Source: Bacteroides sp. (lineage in GTDB: Bacteria; Bacteroidota; Bacteroidia; Bacteroidales; Bacteroidaceae). Taken from it: DNA of 64,000 nt. Both the position numbers and the translations under genes were made by a program. The notes below the pieces were generated by a model, which searched no databases, was not told where the DNA came from, and worked only from the letters and a program-made list of their open reading frames with translations. Below, one piece after another: positions 51,620 to 61,337 of this stretch. Position 1 is the first letter of the stretch, and each line of letters starts with the position of its first letter. The stretch is from assembly GCA_022648295.1 (NCBI GenBank), contig JALCME010000019.1, positions 1 through 64,000 on the forward strand. The letters run 5' to 3'.

Positions 51620-53323
51620 CTATTTACAATGCTTTTTAATTAAAGCATCCACGTTAGGATCACCCAACTCCTTGGCTTTGGCAAAACTTGCACATGCTTC
51701 ACTATCCTGTTTCAATTGTAGCTGAGCTATTCCCATCAAACGATAAGCTTCTCCATATTTAGGATCAATTTCCAACGCTTTCTTTAATACATTAATAGCC
51801 TCTTCATTTCGACCGACACGAATATTAATCACAGCCAGTTCCGCACGATATGTTAAATCTTTAGGATTTACGCTAATAGCTTTTGCCATATCGTCCAATG
51901 CCAATTGAAACTGCTTTGCCTGAAGAGCAGCTTGTTCACGATAATAATAAAACAAATCGTTTACATTACCGTTTACAGCATTGAAATAGTCATTATAATC
52001 AGCTACCGCCTCACGTGCCAGTCCGGCATTCATACGAGCTTGGGCACGCTCTAATAAATAAGGTGCAGCCGACTCGGTATAAGGCTGAATACAATGCGCT
52101 ACACAACTATCCATCAAAGCCAAAATCTCAGCGGAAGATGCTTTCATTAGCTCTTTAGTTTTTGCAGCACTAAAGAATGTAGCAGGCGAAACCAGATTTG
52201 TTTTATTCACTTTCTCATAATCAGCAAGAGCAGCTGCATAATCTTGTTTGGCAAATTGAATATCTCCTTCCAATTGAATGTACATAGGAAGAGCTTGTAT
52301 TTCTATAGCTTTCTGGATTTCTCCCAAGGCCCTATCATACGTCCAGTCTTTATAGATGGAGCTTGGCTTGCTCAACTGATAACCATAAATCATTTTAGCG
52401 CGATTGTAATAAACGTCATCTTTCTTTTTTGTAACCTCAAGCGCTTTATCGATATCAGCTTCCACTTTATCCATTGACACTGATTCATTTGAAACGGCAA
52501 GTTGGTTAAACGCCCTGCGGAGATAACCGTCCGCACTATCAGGAAATTTAAGAATAAAACGATCAAGCAATTTAGCATATTCCGCCGGGGACAATTGGGA
52601 AGAAGCCATATAAAGAAGAACCAATGCCTGCTCTTCGGTATCAGGTAAAGCTTTTGGAATGCCAATTCCTTTTAGCGCCCAATCATTATATGAAAGGGCA
52701 TTGATATTTTGAGCCATAGCGAAATCCGCACCTATACCATAACACACCGTGGCAGTATCTTGTCCGGATGACTTCTGAGCAAGAGCAAAGACCTCCCCTT
52801 CGGCAGAAGTCAGCGGGCAGCTAACCATCTTATCATCCAAATGCATGTTAAGAGTATAGTAAGCGTATTTTTCCACTACTTTAGTAATGTCTTTCACTTG
52901 CCCTGCTGTATACGAGCGATCTTTTTGTGTGGAATAAGGCAACAGATAAACATCACTGCCAACCGCCGGAGAAGTAGCCGCAACTTTTAACGCCACTACT
53001 TTTTTACCAGAGACAGTAACATGGAATTTTACGACATCATACATATCATTCGCGCCCATGATGTCCTCAACAGGCATTTTCTCACCTTCGTAGTTGATAA
53101 CAACAGCCCGTTGAGCTCCCTTGAATAAACCATAATCGGACAATGCTATTCCATCTTCAGAAACAAAAAAGCCATTCCCCGTATTAAGAATTTTGTCGTT
53201 CTTATCGTAAGTTATAATCGAAAAGACGGCACGTTTGGCCTTTTCCACCCACTTAGGTGCTTGAGCCATACTCCACTGAGCCAATAAACAGAGGCTAAGC
53301 GTTAACAATACTTTTTTATTCAT
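51620..53323 (-). CDS. Exported TPR protein with a degenerate trypsin-like domain
   Basis: The 567-residue protein has a signal peptide (KVLLTLSLCLLAQWSMAQ), an S1-like barrel (about 25-220) and about eight TPR-like repeats (about 230-565: ALDDMAKAISVNPKDLTYRAELAVINIR, GEAYRLMGIAQLQLK). In the barrel the usual TNxHV is replaced by LSDYGLF and GNSGGPV by SAEGEVF, so the catalytic His and Ser seem absent. It is therefore likely a binding protein. It lies 3 bp downstream of rlmB, at the end of the dnaN operon. Confidence 0.82.
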   Translation of the reverse strand: MNKKVLLTLSLCLLAQWSMAQAPKWVEKAKRAVFSIITYDKNDKILNTGNGFFVSEDGIALSDYGLFKGAQRAVVINYEGEKMPVEDIMGANDMYDVVKFHVTVSGKKVVALKVAATSPAVGSDVYLLPYSTQKDRSYTAGQVKDITKVVEKYAYYTLNMHLDDKMVSCPLTSAEGEVFALAQKSSGQDTATVCYGIGADFAMAQNINALSYNDWALKGIGIPKALPDTEEQALVLLYMASSQLSPAEYAKLLDRFILKFPDSADGYLRRAFNQLAVSNESVSMDKVEADIDKALEVTKKKDDVYYNRAKMIYGYQLSKPSSIYKDWTYDRALGEIQKAIEIQALPMYIQLEGDIQFAKQDYAAALADYEKVNKTNLVSPATFFSAAKTKELMKASSAEILALMDSCVAHCIQPYTESAAPYLLERAQARMNAGLAREAVADYNDYFNAVNGNVNDLFYYYREQAALQAKQFQLALDDMAKAISVNPKDLTYRAELAVINIRVGRNEEAINVLKKALEIDPKYGEAYRLMGIAQLQLKQDSEACASFAKAKELGDPNVDALIKKHCK

Positions 53324-53326
53324 ATA

Positions 53327-54067
53327 TCAATTTATTCTTTGTTTCACTGCCTCATAAATCAAGATTCCCGCTGCAACAGAAACATTAAGCGACTCAATGC
53401 TTCCTAACATAGGAATCTTTACCCATTCGTCACAAAGGGACAAATTATCATAAGAAACTCCTTTGTCTTCAGCCCCCATAACAATGCATACCGGACCGCT
53501 GTAATCCGCTTTAGTATAATCATAATCGCCCTTCTCTGTAGCCGCCACAATCCGAAACCCGCTATCTTTAAGGAAATGCAATGCTTCTTTCAGACTTTGT
53601 TCACGACACACCGGCAACGTATGCAATGCGCCGGCAGATGTCTTTACCGCATCCGCATTCACCGAAACACTCCCACGTGCCGGAATAATAATGGCATCAA
53701 CTGCAGCACACTCACATGTACGGGAGATCGCTCCAAAGTTACGAACGTCCGTAATGCCATCCAACATAACAAAGAACGGATTCTTACCTTGTTCAAAAAG
53801 AAAAGGCACCAGATCTTCTATTTTTTGGTAAGTGACAGAAGAGATAAAAGCTACCACTCCCTGGTGGTTCTTACGCGTTATCCGGTTGATGCGCTCTACC
53901 GGGACGCGTTGTATTGGAATTAAAGTTCCCTTTAAAGCAGTAAAAAGTTCTTTCGACAAATCACTTTGGATATCTTTTTTCACCAATATCTTATCAATCT
54001 CTCTCCCTGCCTGTACAGCCTCTATCACGGCTCGAACGCCAAAAATCATTTCAGTCTTATCAATCAT
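53327..54067 (-). CDS. rlmB: 23S rRNA 2'-O-ribose methyltransferase (TrmH/RlmB family)
   Basis: The 246-residue SPOUT enzyme has a substrate-binding N-terminal domain (MIFGVRAVIEAVQAGREIDKILVKK) and the knotted SAM domain with MLDGITDVRNFGAISRTCEC, IVMGAEDKGVSYDNLSLCDEWVKIPMLGSIESLNVSVAAGILIYEA. This matches RlmB, which methylates G2251 in the peptidyl-transferase loop. A related TrmH-family target is possible. It lies 36 bp after recN. Confidence 0.88.
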   Translation of the reverse strand: MIDKTEMIFGVRAVIEAVQAGREIDKILVKKDIQSDLSKELFTALKGTLIPIQRVPVERINRITRKNHQGVVAFISSVTYQKIEDLVPFLFEQGKNPFFVMLDGITDVRNFGAISRTCECAAVDAIIIPARGSVSVNADAVKTSAGALHTLPVCREQSLKEALHFLKDSGFRIVAATEKGDYDYTKADYSGPVCIVMGAEDKGVSYDNLSLCDEWVKIPMLGSIESLNVSVAAGILIYEAVKQRIN

Positions 54068-54103
54068 CTATTCATTCAGTATTTAAATAAAAACAAAAAA
54101 CAG

Positions 54104-55768
54104 CTATTCTTTGATACCAAGCAACGATTTCGCATTGTTCAAAGCCGCTTCAGTTAAAGTTGATCCACTTAGCATATGAGCAACCTCCTCCACTCTTTCT
54201 TTGTCTGTCAGTCGACAAATATAACTATTCGTTTCTGTCGCAGTATCCTGTTTATAAACTTTATAGTGAACCCTTCCACGCGAAGCTATTTGGGGTAAAT
54301 GGGTAATGCTAATGACTTGGCGATTATGCTCCCCCATCTCCTCCATAATATCAGCCATGCGGTCTGCTATTTCACCCGAGACCCCTGTATCTATCTCATC
54401 AAACAGAATTGTCGGCAATTTTACCGCACCGGCTATCATAGCCTTTAAGGACAACATGACCCTGGCTATTTCACCGCCGGAAGCAACAGAAGAGATATTC
54501 TGCAGAACGCCATTTTTGTTTGCAGAGAAGAGAAAGTTTACCGTATCCACCCCATGTATTCCGGGCTCTTTACGTATGCCAATTTCTACTTGAAAACGCA
54601 CGTGGGGCATCCCCAAAGGTACTAAACGCGTTGCCATTTGTTTTTCCACTTCCCGGGCAGTCTTCGTACGTGACTGAGTTAAAATAGCAGCTTGTTTTTC
54701 TACTTTCACACGCAAATCTTCGCTATGCTTCTTCAAACTATTAATCTGCTCATCATAAGATGTAATTGCAGACAGCTTATCGCTATATTCTTGTTGAAGA
54801 GACAATAATTCTATTACACTTGACACCCGGTGCTTCTGCTGCAAAGTATAAATCAGATTTAATCTATCATTAACTTCTTCCAGACGAACCGGATTAAATT
54901 CAATGTTTTCTTCTTTAGAAGAAATTTCCTGTGAAATATCTTTTAGCTCAATATATGCACTCTCCAAACGGTCTGCTAGCTCGGATGACACGGAATAGAC
55001 TTTCTTTAACCCGGATATGGCATTCAGGCTCTCTTTCAATGCAGGAAGTATGCCATTTTCATCAGCTATTAGAAGCTGTTCCGAACGATACAGTCCGGCT
55101 TTTATTTCTTCTGCATGACTCAACATTTCAGCTTCCTGTTCCAGTTCCTCTTGTTCTTCCGATGACAAATGAGCTTCTTCCAGTTGCTCAAATTGGAAAC
55201 GAACATAATCTTCATCAGCTTTATTTTCTTCCGCACGAATCATCAGTTCCTTTAATTCCTCCTGCACCTGCTTCCACGATTTATACAAACCCTGATATGC
55301 AGAAAGCAATTCTTCATTATGAGCCAAAATATCGAGTACATTAAGCTGAAAGCCTTCTTGATTCAATAAAAGGTTTTGATGTTGGGAGTGAACATCTATT
55401 AATTGTTCTCCCAACTCTTTCATTTGCACCAGTGAAGCGGGAGTATCATTAATAAAAGCCCGGCTTTTACCGGAAGCTTGCACCTCACGTCTGAGAATAC
55501 ACTCATCTTCATATTCCAACTCATTCTCTTTAAAGAACGGTTGCATTCCATACGCGGAAATATCAAAATGAGCCTCAATAACACACCTGGAAGCCCCCTG
55601 GCGAATAGCCTTCACATCAGCGCGCTGTCCTAACAACAATCCAATGGCACCTAGAATTATAGATTTTCCAGCTCCAGTCTCTCCCGTAATAACAGAAAAT
55701 CCTGCACTGAAATCAATATCCAATTTTTCTATTAGTGCATAATTTTGTATATGAAGTGAACGTAGCAT
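54104..55768 (-). CDS. recN: DNA repair protein RecN
   Basis: The 554-residue SMC-like ATPase has Walker A GETGAGKSIILGAIG (29-36 core), a long central coiled coil (about 150-370), and the C-terminal ABC signature VASGGEIARVMLSLKAM with Walker B TILFDEIDTGVSG. It takes part in double-strand break repair by recombination. It follows coaBC by 28 bp in the same direction. The coding strand has a normal composition for the region. Confidence 0.95.
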   Translation of the reverse strand: MLRSLHIQNYALIEKLDIDFSAGFSVITGETGAGKSIILGAIGLLLGQRADVKAIRQGASRCVIEAHFDISAYGMQPFFKENELEYEDECILRREVQASGKSRAFINDTPASLVQMKELGEQLIDVHSQHQNLLLNQEGFQLNVLDILAHNEELLSAYQGLYKSWKQVQEELKELMIRAEENKADEDYVRFQFEQLEEAHLSSEEQEELEQEAEMLSHAEEIKAGLYRSEQLLIADENGILPALKESLNAISGLKKVYSVSSELADRLESAYIELKDISQEISSKEENIEFNPVRLEEVNDRLNLIYTLQQKHRVSSVIELLSLQQEYSDKLSAITSYDEQINSLKKHSEDLRVKVEKQAAILTQSRTKTAREVEKQMATRLVPLGMPHVRFQVEIGIRKEPGIHGVDTVNFLFSANKNGVLQNISSVASGGEIARVMLSLKAMIAGAVKLPTILFDEIDTGVSGEIADRMADIMEEMGEHNRQVISITHLPQIASRGRVHYKVYKQDTATETNSYICRLTDKERVEEVAHMLSGSTLTEAALNNAKSLLGIKE

Positions 55769-55796
55769 TATTCTTAGTCGTTACAAAAAACAATCA

Positions 55797-57020
55797 TTAC
55801 TTCTTTCGCAATTCTTTCACCAACCGATCTACAATATCCACAGCAACTTCAGCTTTTGATTTCAAAGGATAATCATTGCGTCCATCTTTATCAATAATGC
55901 TGATTTTATTGGTATCACATTGGAAACCGGCACCGTTATCCTGCAATGAATTTAAAACAATAAAATCCAGATTTTTACGTTTCAATTTATCTTCTGCATG
56001 TTGTTGACCTTCATCTGTTTCAAGGGCAAAACCCACCGAAACTAGTCCCGGATACATTGTTTTTAGTCCACCCACATAAGCGGCAATATCCTTTGTAGGC
56101 TTTAAGTGCAAGGTCAAATCACCTCTTTCCTCTCGCTTAATCTTTGTACTGTTCTCTTGTTCCGGAGAAAAGTCTGCTACTGCAGCCGAAAGAATAACAG
56201 CATCCAAATTTCCTAATAACCCACTTACACTGCCATACATCTGTTCCGCTGATTCAACATCAAAACGCTGGATATTGGCATATTTAGTTCTTAATTGAAC
56301 CGGACCAGTAATCAAAATAACCTTTGCTCCTCTGCTTGCACACTCATCGGCAATGGCAAACCCCATTTTACCGGAGGAATAATTTCCGATAAAACGTACC
56401 GGATCAATTTTTTCGTAAGTAGGACCGGCAGTGATCATTATCGTCCTGCCGCATAAATCACCTTCCTCATAAGCAAAAAAATCAGCTAAATATTGAATTA
56501 TCGCCTCTGGCTCTTCCATACGTCCTTTCCCGACCAAGTGACTGGCAAGTTCGCCGGTAGCAGGTTCTATTATATGATTTCCAAATGACCGGAGAATATT
56601 CAGATTCTTTTGTGTAGAAGAATGTGCATACATATCCAAGTCCATAGCAGGTGCTACAAAAACAGGCGCTTTAGCCGACAGATAAGTTGTAATCAACATA
56701 TTATCAGCTATTCCGTTTGCCATTTTACCAATAGTAGAAGCAGTAGCAGGGGCAATCAACATGGCATCAGCCCACAAGCCAAGATCCACATGGCTATTCC
56801 AAGTGCCATCACGCTGAGCAAAAAAATCACTGATAACGGGTTTCCCGGTTAGAGCGGAAAGAGTTACAGGTGTAATAAATTCTTTCCCCGACGGTGTAAT
56901 AACTACCTGAACTTCTGCACCTTGCTTAATTAAACCACGAATAATATAGCATGCTTTATAAGCAGCAATACTTCCCGTAATTCCTAATATTATTTTTTTC
57001 CCGTCAAGTGTACTAGCCAT
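55797..57020 (-). CDS. coaBC: Phosphopantothenoylcysteine decarboxylase / phosphopantothenate-cysteine ligase
   Basis: The 407-residue protein contains the N-terminal flavoprotein decarboxylase (ILGITGSIAAYKACYIIRGL, SHVDLGLWADAMLIAPATASTIGKMANGIADNM, APAMDLDMYAH) and the C-terminal synthetase (TAGPTYEKIDPVRFIGNYSSGKMGFAIA, AAVADFSP, K-rich loop TKIKREE). Together they catalyse two steps of coenzyme A synthesis. It lies 4 bp after the exonuclease gene, so the genes are an operon. Confidence 0.95.
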   Translation of the reverse strand: MASTLDGKKIILGITGSIAAYKACYIIRGLIKQGAEVQVVITPSGKEFITPVTLSALTGKPVISDFFAQRDGTWNSHVDLGLWADAMLIAPATASTIGKMANGIADNMLITTYLSAKAPVFVAPAMDLDMYAHSSTQKNLNILRSFGNHIIEPATGELASHLVGKGRMEEPEAIIQYLADFFAYEEGDLCGRTIMITAGPTYEKIDPVRFIGNYSSGKMGFAIADECASRGAKVILITGPVQLRTKYANIQRFDVESAEQMYGSVSGLLGNLDAVILSAAVADFSPEQENSTKIKREERGDLTLHLKPTKDIAAYVGGLKTMYPGLVSVGFALETDEGQQHAEDKLKRKNLDFIVLNSLQDNGAGFQCDTNKISIIDKDGRNDYPLKSKAEVAVDIVDRLVKELRKK

Positions 57021-57024
57021 AGTC

Positions 57025-57798
57025 TTATCGTTTTTCTGTCATTTCACGTAAACGAATCTTTGTAAGCATAGCCTTTGTATTTAAAGTAAAATCACTATTA
57101 AGTATCCAGCTATAATAACCAGGATCTTTTTTCAAGACTTCTGCAACCGACATTCCTCTATATTTTCCAAAATTAAATACTTCCACCCCATTATTATCAT
57201 AGACCATACGCCCCGCAAAATCTACGTTTTTATTAAAGCTGGAATAATCCGAAAGATAAGCAATATCATTTTTCAAGTCAGCATAACGATCAAGCTGCGC
57301 CATAAGTACTTCATAGGTGGCACGAGTATCAGCTTCAGCCGTGTGAGCATCTTCCAAATTTCTACCGCAATAAAATTTATAAGCAGCCGAAAGCGTACGC
57401 TGCTCCATTTTATGGAAAATAACCTGTACATCCACAAACTTACGACGGCTCAAATCAATATCCACTCCGGCACGAAGGAACTCCTCCGCCAATACCGGAA
57501 TATCAAAACGATTGGAATTAAAACCGGCTAAATCACATCCTTCTATTGCATTGGCTATACTACGGGCAACTCCTTTAAAAGTAGGACATTCCGCAATATC
57601 CGCATCATAAATGCCATGAATGGCCGAAGCCTCTTCAGGAATATGCATTTCCGGATTAATACGCATTGTTTTAGCTTCTTCGTTACCATTAGGAAAGACT
57701 TTAAGATAGCACATTTCGACAATACGATCTACATTGATATTTGTACCTGTGGTTTCCAAATCAAAAAACACTATAGGATTTTTGAGATTTAATTTCAT
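57025..57798 (-). CDS. DnaQ-like 3'-5' exonuclease
   Basis: The 257-residue protein has the DEDDh exonuclease motifs: VFFDLETTGTNINVDRIVE (Exo I), LAGFNSNRFDIPVLAEEFLR (Exo II) and LEDAHTAEADTRATYEVLMAQL (Exo III). A C-terminal part with FNFGKYRGMSVAEVLKKDPGYYSWILNSDF is the small SH3-like tail often seen in this group. It lies directly downstream of dnaN, so a proofreading or clamp-linked repair role is reasonable but unproven. Confidence 0.9.
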   Translation of the reverse strand: MKLNLKNPIVFFDLETTGTNINVDRIVEMCYLKVFPNGNEEAKTMRINPEMHIPEEASAIHGIYDADIAECPTFKGVARSIANAIEGCDLAGFNSNRFDIPVLAEEFLRAGVDIDLSRRKFVDVQVIFHKMEQRTLSAAYKFYCGRNLEDAHTAEADTRATYEVLMAQLDRYADLKNDIAYLSDYSSFNKNVDFAGRMVYDNNGVEVFNFGKYRGMSVAEVLKKDPGYYSWILNSDFTLNTKAMLTKIRLREMTEKR

Positions 57799-57909
57799 TG
57801 ATTTATATATTAAGTGAAAGGAGACAAGTTAACGCAGATACAAGGTTACTCTAAAAACTAACCTCATTAACAACCCGCTAACTTGTCCCCCTTATTAAAT
57901 TGGTTTCTT

Positions 57910-59034
57910 TCAGTCGTTTAACATCATGGGCATTAGTAACATCAATAAATCTTCATTTTCCTCCTGTTCAACCGGAATTATAACTCCCGCGCGTGAAGGA
58001 TCAGCCAATTCTATAATTATTTCATCGGCAGATATATTATTTAAAATATCAATTAAAAAAGTAGATTTAAACCCTATGCTCATAGGATTACCATCATATT
58101 GACAAGTCAATGTTTCCTCCGCGGAAGTGGAGAAGTCAATATCTTGAGCCGAAACGACCACCTGATTAGCCAGTAAGCGCAATTTTATCAAGCTGCTTGC
58201 CTGAGATGAAAAGATAGAAACACGCCTCAATGCTCCAATTAACAACATCCTGTCCATGGTGACTTTATAAGGATTGTTCTGCGGAATAACAGAATTATAA
58301 TTGGGATAACGTCCTTCAATAAGACGGCAGAACATACGGAACTTGTTCAAAGTAAACACGGCATTACGTTCGTCAAACTCAATCAATACCGAATTTTGCT
58401 CCTTCAATAACAAATTTTTGATTAATAACGCAGGCTTCTTGGGTAAAATAAAAGCAGCACGTTCACTTCCTTTCGTAGTCAAAGTCTTACAGCGTACTAA
58501 CTTATGACCATCAGAAGCCACCATCGTTATATCTTCAGTAGTTATATCGAAATAAATACCATTCATCACCGGACGAAGCTCATCATCTGCCGTTGCAAAC
58601 ACAGATCTATTAATACCAGCTAATAGTACTTGTGCATCTATATCTACACGTACCGCATTATCGCCCAAAGCTGCTGATTTAGGAAATTCATCGGCATTCT
58701 GTCCCATTAAACCATATTTTCCATTCTGATATAGCACCTTTATTTCCAATGAATTCACATCCACCTCAAACGTTAAAGGCTGATCTGGTAATTCTTTAAG
58801 TGCATCCAAGATGGTTCTGGCGGCAACACAAAAGCGACCATTAGAATCACTTTCATTCACTTCAATAGTAGTCACCATTGTTGTTTCACTATCCGAAGCA
58901 GTCACAGACAAGGTTCCATCCTCCAATTCAAATAAAAAATAGTCTAAAATTGGTAACGTGTTTTTTGAATTAATCACACGGCTGATAGCTTGTAAATGAT
59001 TGGAGAGTACAGTACTCGAAACGATAAATTTCAT
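57910..59034 (-). CDS. dnaN: DNA polymerase III beta subunit (sliding clamp)
   Basis: I chose the start MKFIVSSTVLSNHLQAISRVINSKNTLPIL (59034; 374 residues); the ORF-track start adds 14 residues that do not fit. Three clamp domains are present, with DELRPVMNGIYFDI and LVRCKTL in domain 2 and EEDLLMLLMPM at the C-terminus, equivalent to the usual MPMRL tail. It forms the replication processivity ring. It heads the run dnaN, exonuclease, coaBC, recN, rlmB, TPR protein. It does not sit next to dnaA here. Confidence 0.95.
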   Translation of the reverse strand: MKFIVSSTVLSNHLQAISRVINSKNTLPILDYFLFELEDGTLSVTASDSETTMVTTIEVNESDSNGRFCVAARTILDALKELPDQPLTFEVDVNSLEIKVLYQNGKYGLMGQNADEFPKSAALGDNAVRVDIDAQVLLAGINRSVFATADDELRPVMNGIYFDITTEDITMVASDGHKLVRCKTLTTKGSERAAFILPKKPALLIKNLLLKEQNSVLIEFDERNAVFTLNKFRMFCRLIEGRYPNYNSVIPQNNPYKVTMDRMLLIGALRRVSIFSSQASSLIKLRLLANQVVVSAQDIDFSTSAEETLTCQYDGNPMSIGFKSTFLIDILNNISADEIIIELADPSRAGVIIPVEQEENEDLLMLLMPMMLND

Positions 59035-59209
59035 ATATTCTGTGTATTTAAGTTTTATATTAATCCAATTTATCACTGACTGATATAGTATCGGACAAAG
59101 TTACAAAAAAAGATTTTCCAACCGCTATGTTTCTTTAGAAAAACATCCCCAATATCGTCGAATATTCCTAAAAAATTGTAACTTCGCACCGTCATTTAAA
59201 CAAAGAACA

Positions 59210-59584
59210 ATGGAATTTACAGGAAAAATCATTGCTATACTCCCGGCAAGAGGTGGAGTGTCAAAATCAGGCAACGAATGGAAAGCACAAGAATATGTTA
59301 TAGAAGATCACGGACAGTATCCAAAGCGAATGTGCTTCGACATCTTTGGAACTGATAAAATAGAATCTTTCAACATTCAAATGGGGGAGGAATTAACTGT
59401 CTCTTTTGATATTGATGCCCGTCAATGGCAAGACAGATGGTTTAACAGTATACGCGCATGGAAGATTGACCGCGTAAATGCCACGGCTGCGGCACAAGCA
59501 CCAGGTGCTCCGGTTCCCCCTCCAACACCATCACCAGTTCCTGAATTTCTTGCAGGAGATGCAAAAGATGATCTTCCTTTTTAA
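59210..59584 (+). CDS. DUF3127 protein with OB-fold character and an SSB-like C-terminal tip
   Basis: The 124-residue protein has a globular part (1-85: MEFTGKIIAILPARGGVSKSGNEWKAQEYVIED, GEELTVSFDIDARQWQDRWFNSIRAWKIDRV) whose strand pattern and RW-F-SIRAWKI ending recall OB-fold single-strand binding proteins. A flexible Ala/Pro-rich linker (about 92-112) leads to a last residue stretch GDAKDDLPF, close to the SSB tip DDDIPF that recruits partner proteins. It is transcribed away from dnaN. The DUF3127 assignment is confident; the ssDNA-binding role is inference. Confidence 0.82.
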   Translation: MEFTGKIIAILPARGGVSKSGNEWKAQEYVIEDHGQYPKRMCFDIFGTDKIESFNIQMGEELTVSFDIDARQWQDRWFNSIRAWKIDRVNATAAAQAPGAPVPPPTPSPVPEFLAGDAKDDLPF

Positions 59585-59611
59585 TATACTTATATTTACA
59601 CGATATAAACT

Positions 59612-61243
59612 CTATTCTTTGTTATAAAGTAACACGATATTAGGATAAACAACTCCATTATTACATGTAAATTGTATGCAAAGAATAAAATGGCGGAAAA
59701 AAGAAGACTGTCGAAAGAAGAAATTGGGGATCAGTCTTGCATAAGCTTCCGGCTGATAGGACATTTTTTTCATATCTGCCATTATCATAAAATTATATAA
59801 AGGGGACAAACTTCCTATACCCTCTTCATAGGATGGCGTCCCCTTTAAAATATTATTTTCTTCCATAGCTTCAACATACTCCATCAAGCTATCTACATCA
59901 AGGGCTATCAACAAATCACCATGATAGAAACATGCATATGAAGTAGCCTGCTGGGTGATGCCCGTTAATTGAGTAAGTAGAGCATTACCAATCAACGAGT
60001 ATAAATGACAGCCTGTCTTCTTAAAAAAAGAGTCGGATTTTACCAAATGTTGTGATGCTGGCAAATGTCCATTACTAGAAGTAGAATTGAGTAAGATCCG
60101 TAAATAAATTTCCGCCTGTTTTGCATTTTTCATAGGAATACTCAAAATAGCACAAGGATCTGCTTTCAACGTATCTTTGGATTGAAATAGGCACGAAACA
60201 ATCTGCTTTCCTCCATAAGACTTTAAAAAACTGATCCACTCCCTATCCTTTGTTTTAACATCATCAGAATAATTAGCCTTTACATAGGCCTGTTTTGCTG
60301 TAAACTCCAGCATAGTATCCATATCAGAAACAGCCCAGCAATCATAGAAGAATGTAGAAGCAGGTAATTTTTCGCCAAAGAAGCCTTCTACCGGTTCCTG
60401 ATTCCGTACTGCCTTTGAAAAAGTCATCGCAGTATCTGCATCATAGCTTATTCCTGAACAATATATGGCATTTTCATTTAATTTCAATTCAAATTCAGTC
60501 CAACTCCCCAAATATGACTGTAAGCAAAGGCTGCCTGTTTTTTTCCCCATATTCACCGCATTCATACGAACATAAATCAGAGCTTCAGCATTAGCGACCT
60601 TCCCTTTATGTATAATATTACGGAAAGAAGACAGATCTATTAATGATCTTTTAGCATATTGAGCATCAATCACCTGCTCTACCAAACGCTTTTGAAAACT
60701 GACTACCAAAAATCGGGAAGTAAGATAGGATGCAAGAAACCGCCCGTCAGACATAGAATATATTTTAATTTCTTTCCCTTTATAATCAAAAATCTTCACA
60801 GGAAAAGTATTAGAACAATATTTTTTTATAAAATTCTCTACCAGCTCATAATCACCGGAACCTAAACTACAGTATAATACTTGATTCAATGGATTATCCG
60901 GCTCATGAAAACTAATGATCATTTTACTCATCTGCCGGCTTAGTCCATGAGGTGTCTCGTCCAACAAAGTATGCAGATAGCTTTTTAAAGCAACAAATAT
61001 ATCTGAAACATATAGAAAATGATTATCCTGACTACATTTCAAATGCTTAATTCTTTGTATCAATTCCGCCATATGATCTGTTTCAACAACAGCTATGGCA
61101 TTCTGCGGGACTAACGAATATAGGTTAAAGTCTTTTTGCCTTTCAACAGCATTCAATCGGAAAAATGAATATACGCCAAATCCCGTGCATAATAATGCTA
61201 CGGATATTATAACAGCTATTTTTATCAGGGAACGTATCTTCAT
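59612..61243 (-). CDS. Membrane-anchored protein of unknown function
   Basis: The 543-residue protein has one N-terminal membrane segment (IKIAVIISVALLCTGFGVYSFF) and a large extracytoplasmic part with FNLYSLVPQNAIAVVETDH, then repeated beta-rich segments (FLASYLTSRFLVVSFQKRLVEQVID, ACFYHGDLLIALDVDSLMEYVEA). The VPQNA-V-E pattern is seen in DUF3352-like proteins, but I am not sure of the family. It stands alone, facing DUF3127 with a 27-bp gap. No catalytic motif is visible. Confidence 0.6.
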   Translation of the reverse strand: MKIRSLIKIAVIISVALLCTGFGVYSFFRLNAVERQKDFNLYSLVPQNAIAVVETDHMAELIQRIKHLKCSQDNHFLYVSDIFVALKSYLHTLLDETPHGLSRQMSKMIISFHEPDNPLNQVLYCSLGSGDYELVENFIKKYCSNTFPVKIFDYKGKEIKIYSMSDGRFLASYLTSRFLVVSFQKRLVEQVIDAQYAKRSLIDLSSFRNIIHKGKVANAEALIYVRMNAVNMGKKTGSLCLQSYLGSWTEFELKLNENAIYCSGISYDADTAMTFSKAVRNQEPVEGFFGEKLPASTFFYDCWAVSDMDTMLEFTAKQAYVKANYSDDVKTKDREWISFLKSYGGKQIVSCLFQSKDTLKADPCAILSIPMKNAKQAEIYLRILLNSTSSNGHLPASQHLVKSDSFFKKTGCHLYSLIGNALLTQLTGITQQATSYACFYHGDLLIALDVDSLMEYVEAMEENNILKGTPSYEEGIGSLSPLYNFMIMADMKKMSYQPEAYARLIPNFFFRQSSFFRHFILCIQFTCNNGVVYPNIVLLYNKE

Positions 61244-61337
61244 AGCCTTTCAAACATCAAGTTTTGGCAAAAATAGCAATTATCACTAATAAAACAAAAC
61301 AAATGTTTAAAAATGCATATAAAAACGCAAATATCTT

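Noticed and set aside
51492-51725. 77-codon plus ORF between ridA and the TPR gene
   Set aside because: It runs antisense into the TPR gene and shows no domain; the hairpin at 51567-51597 lies within it.
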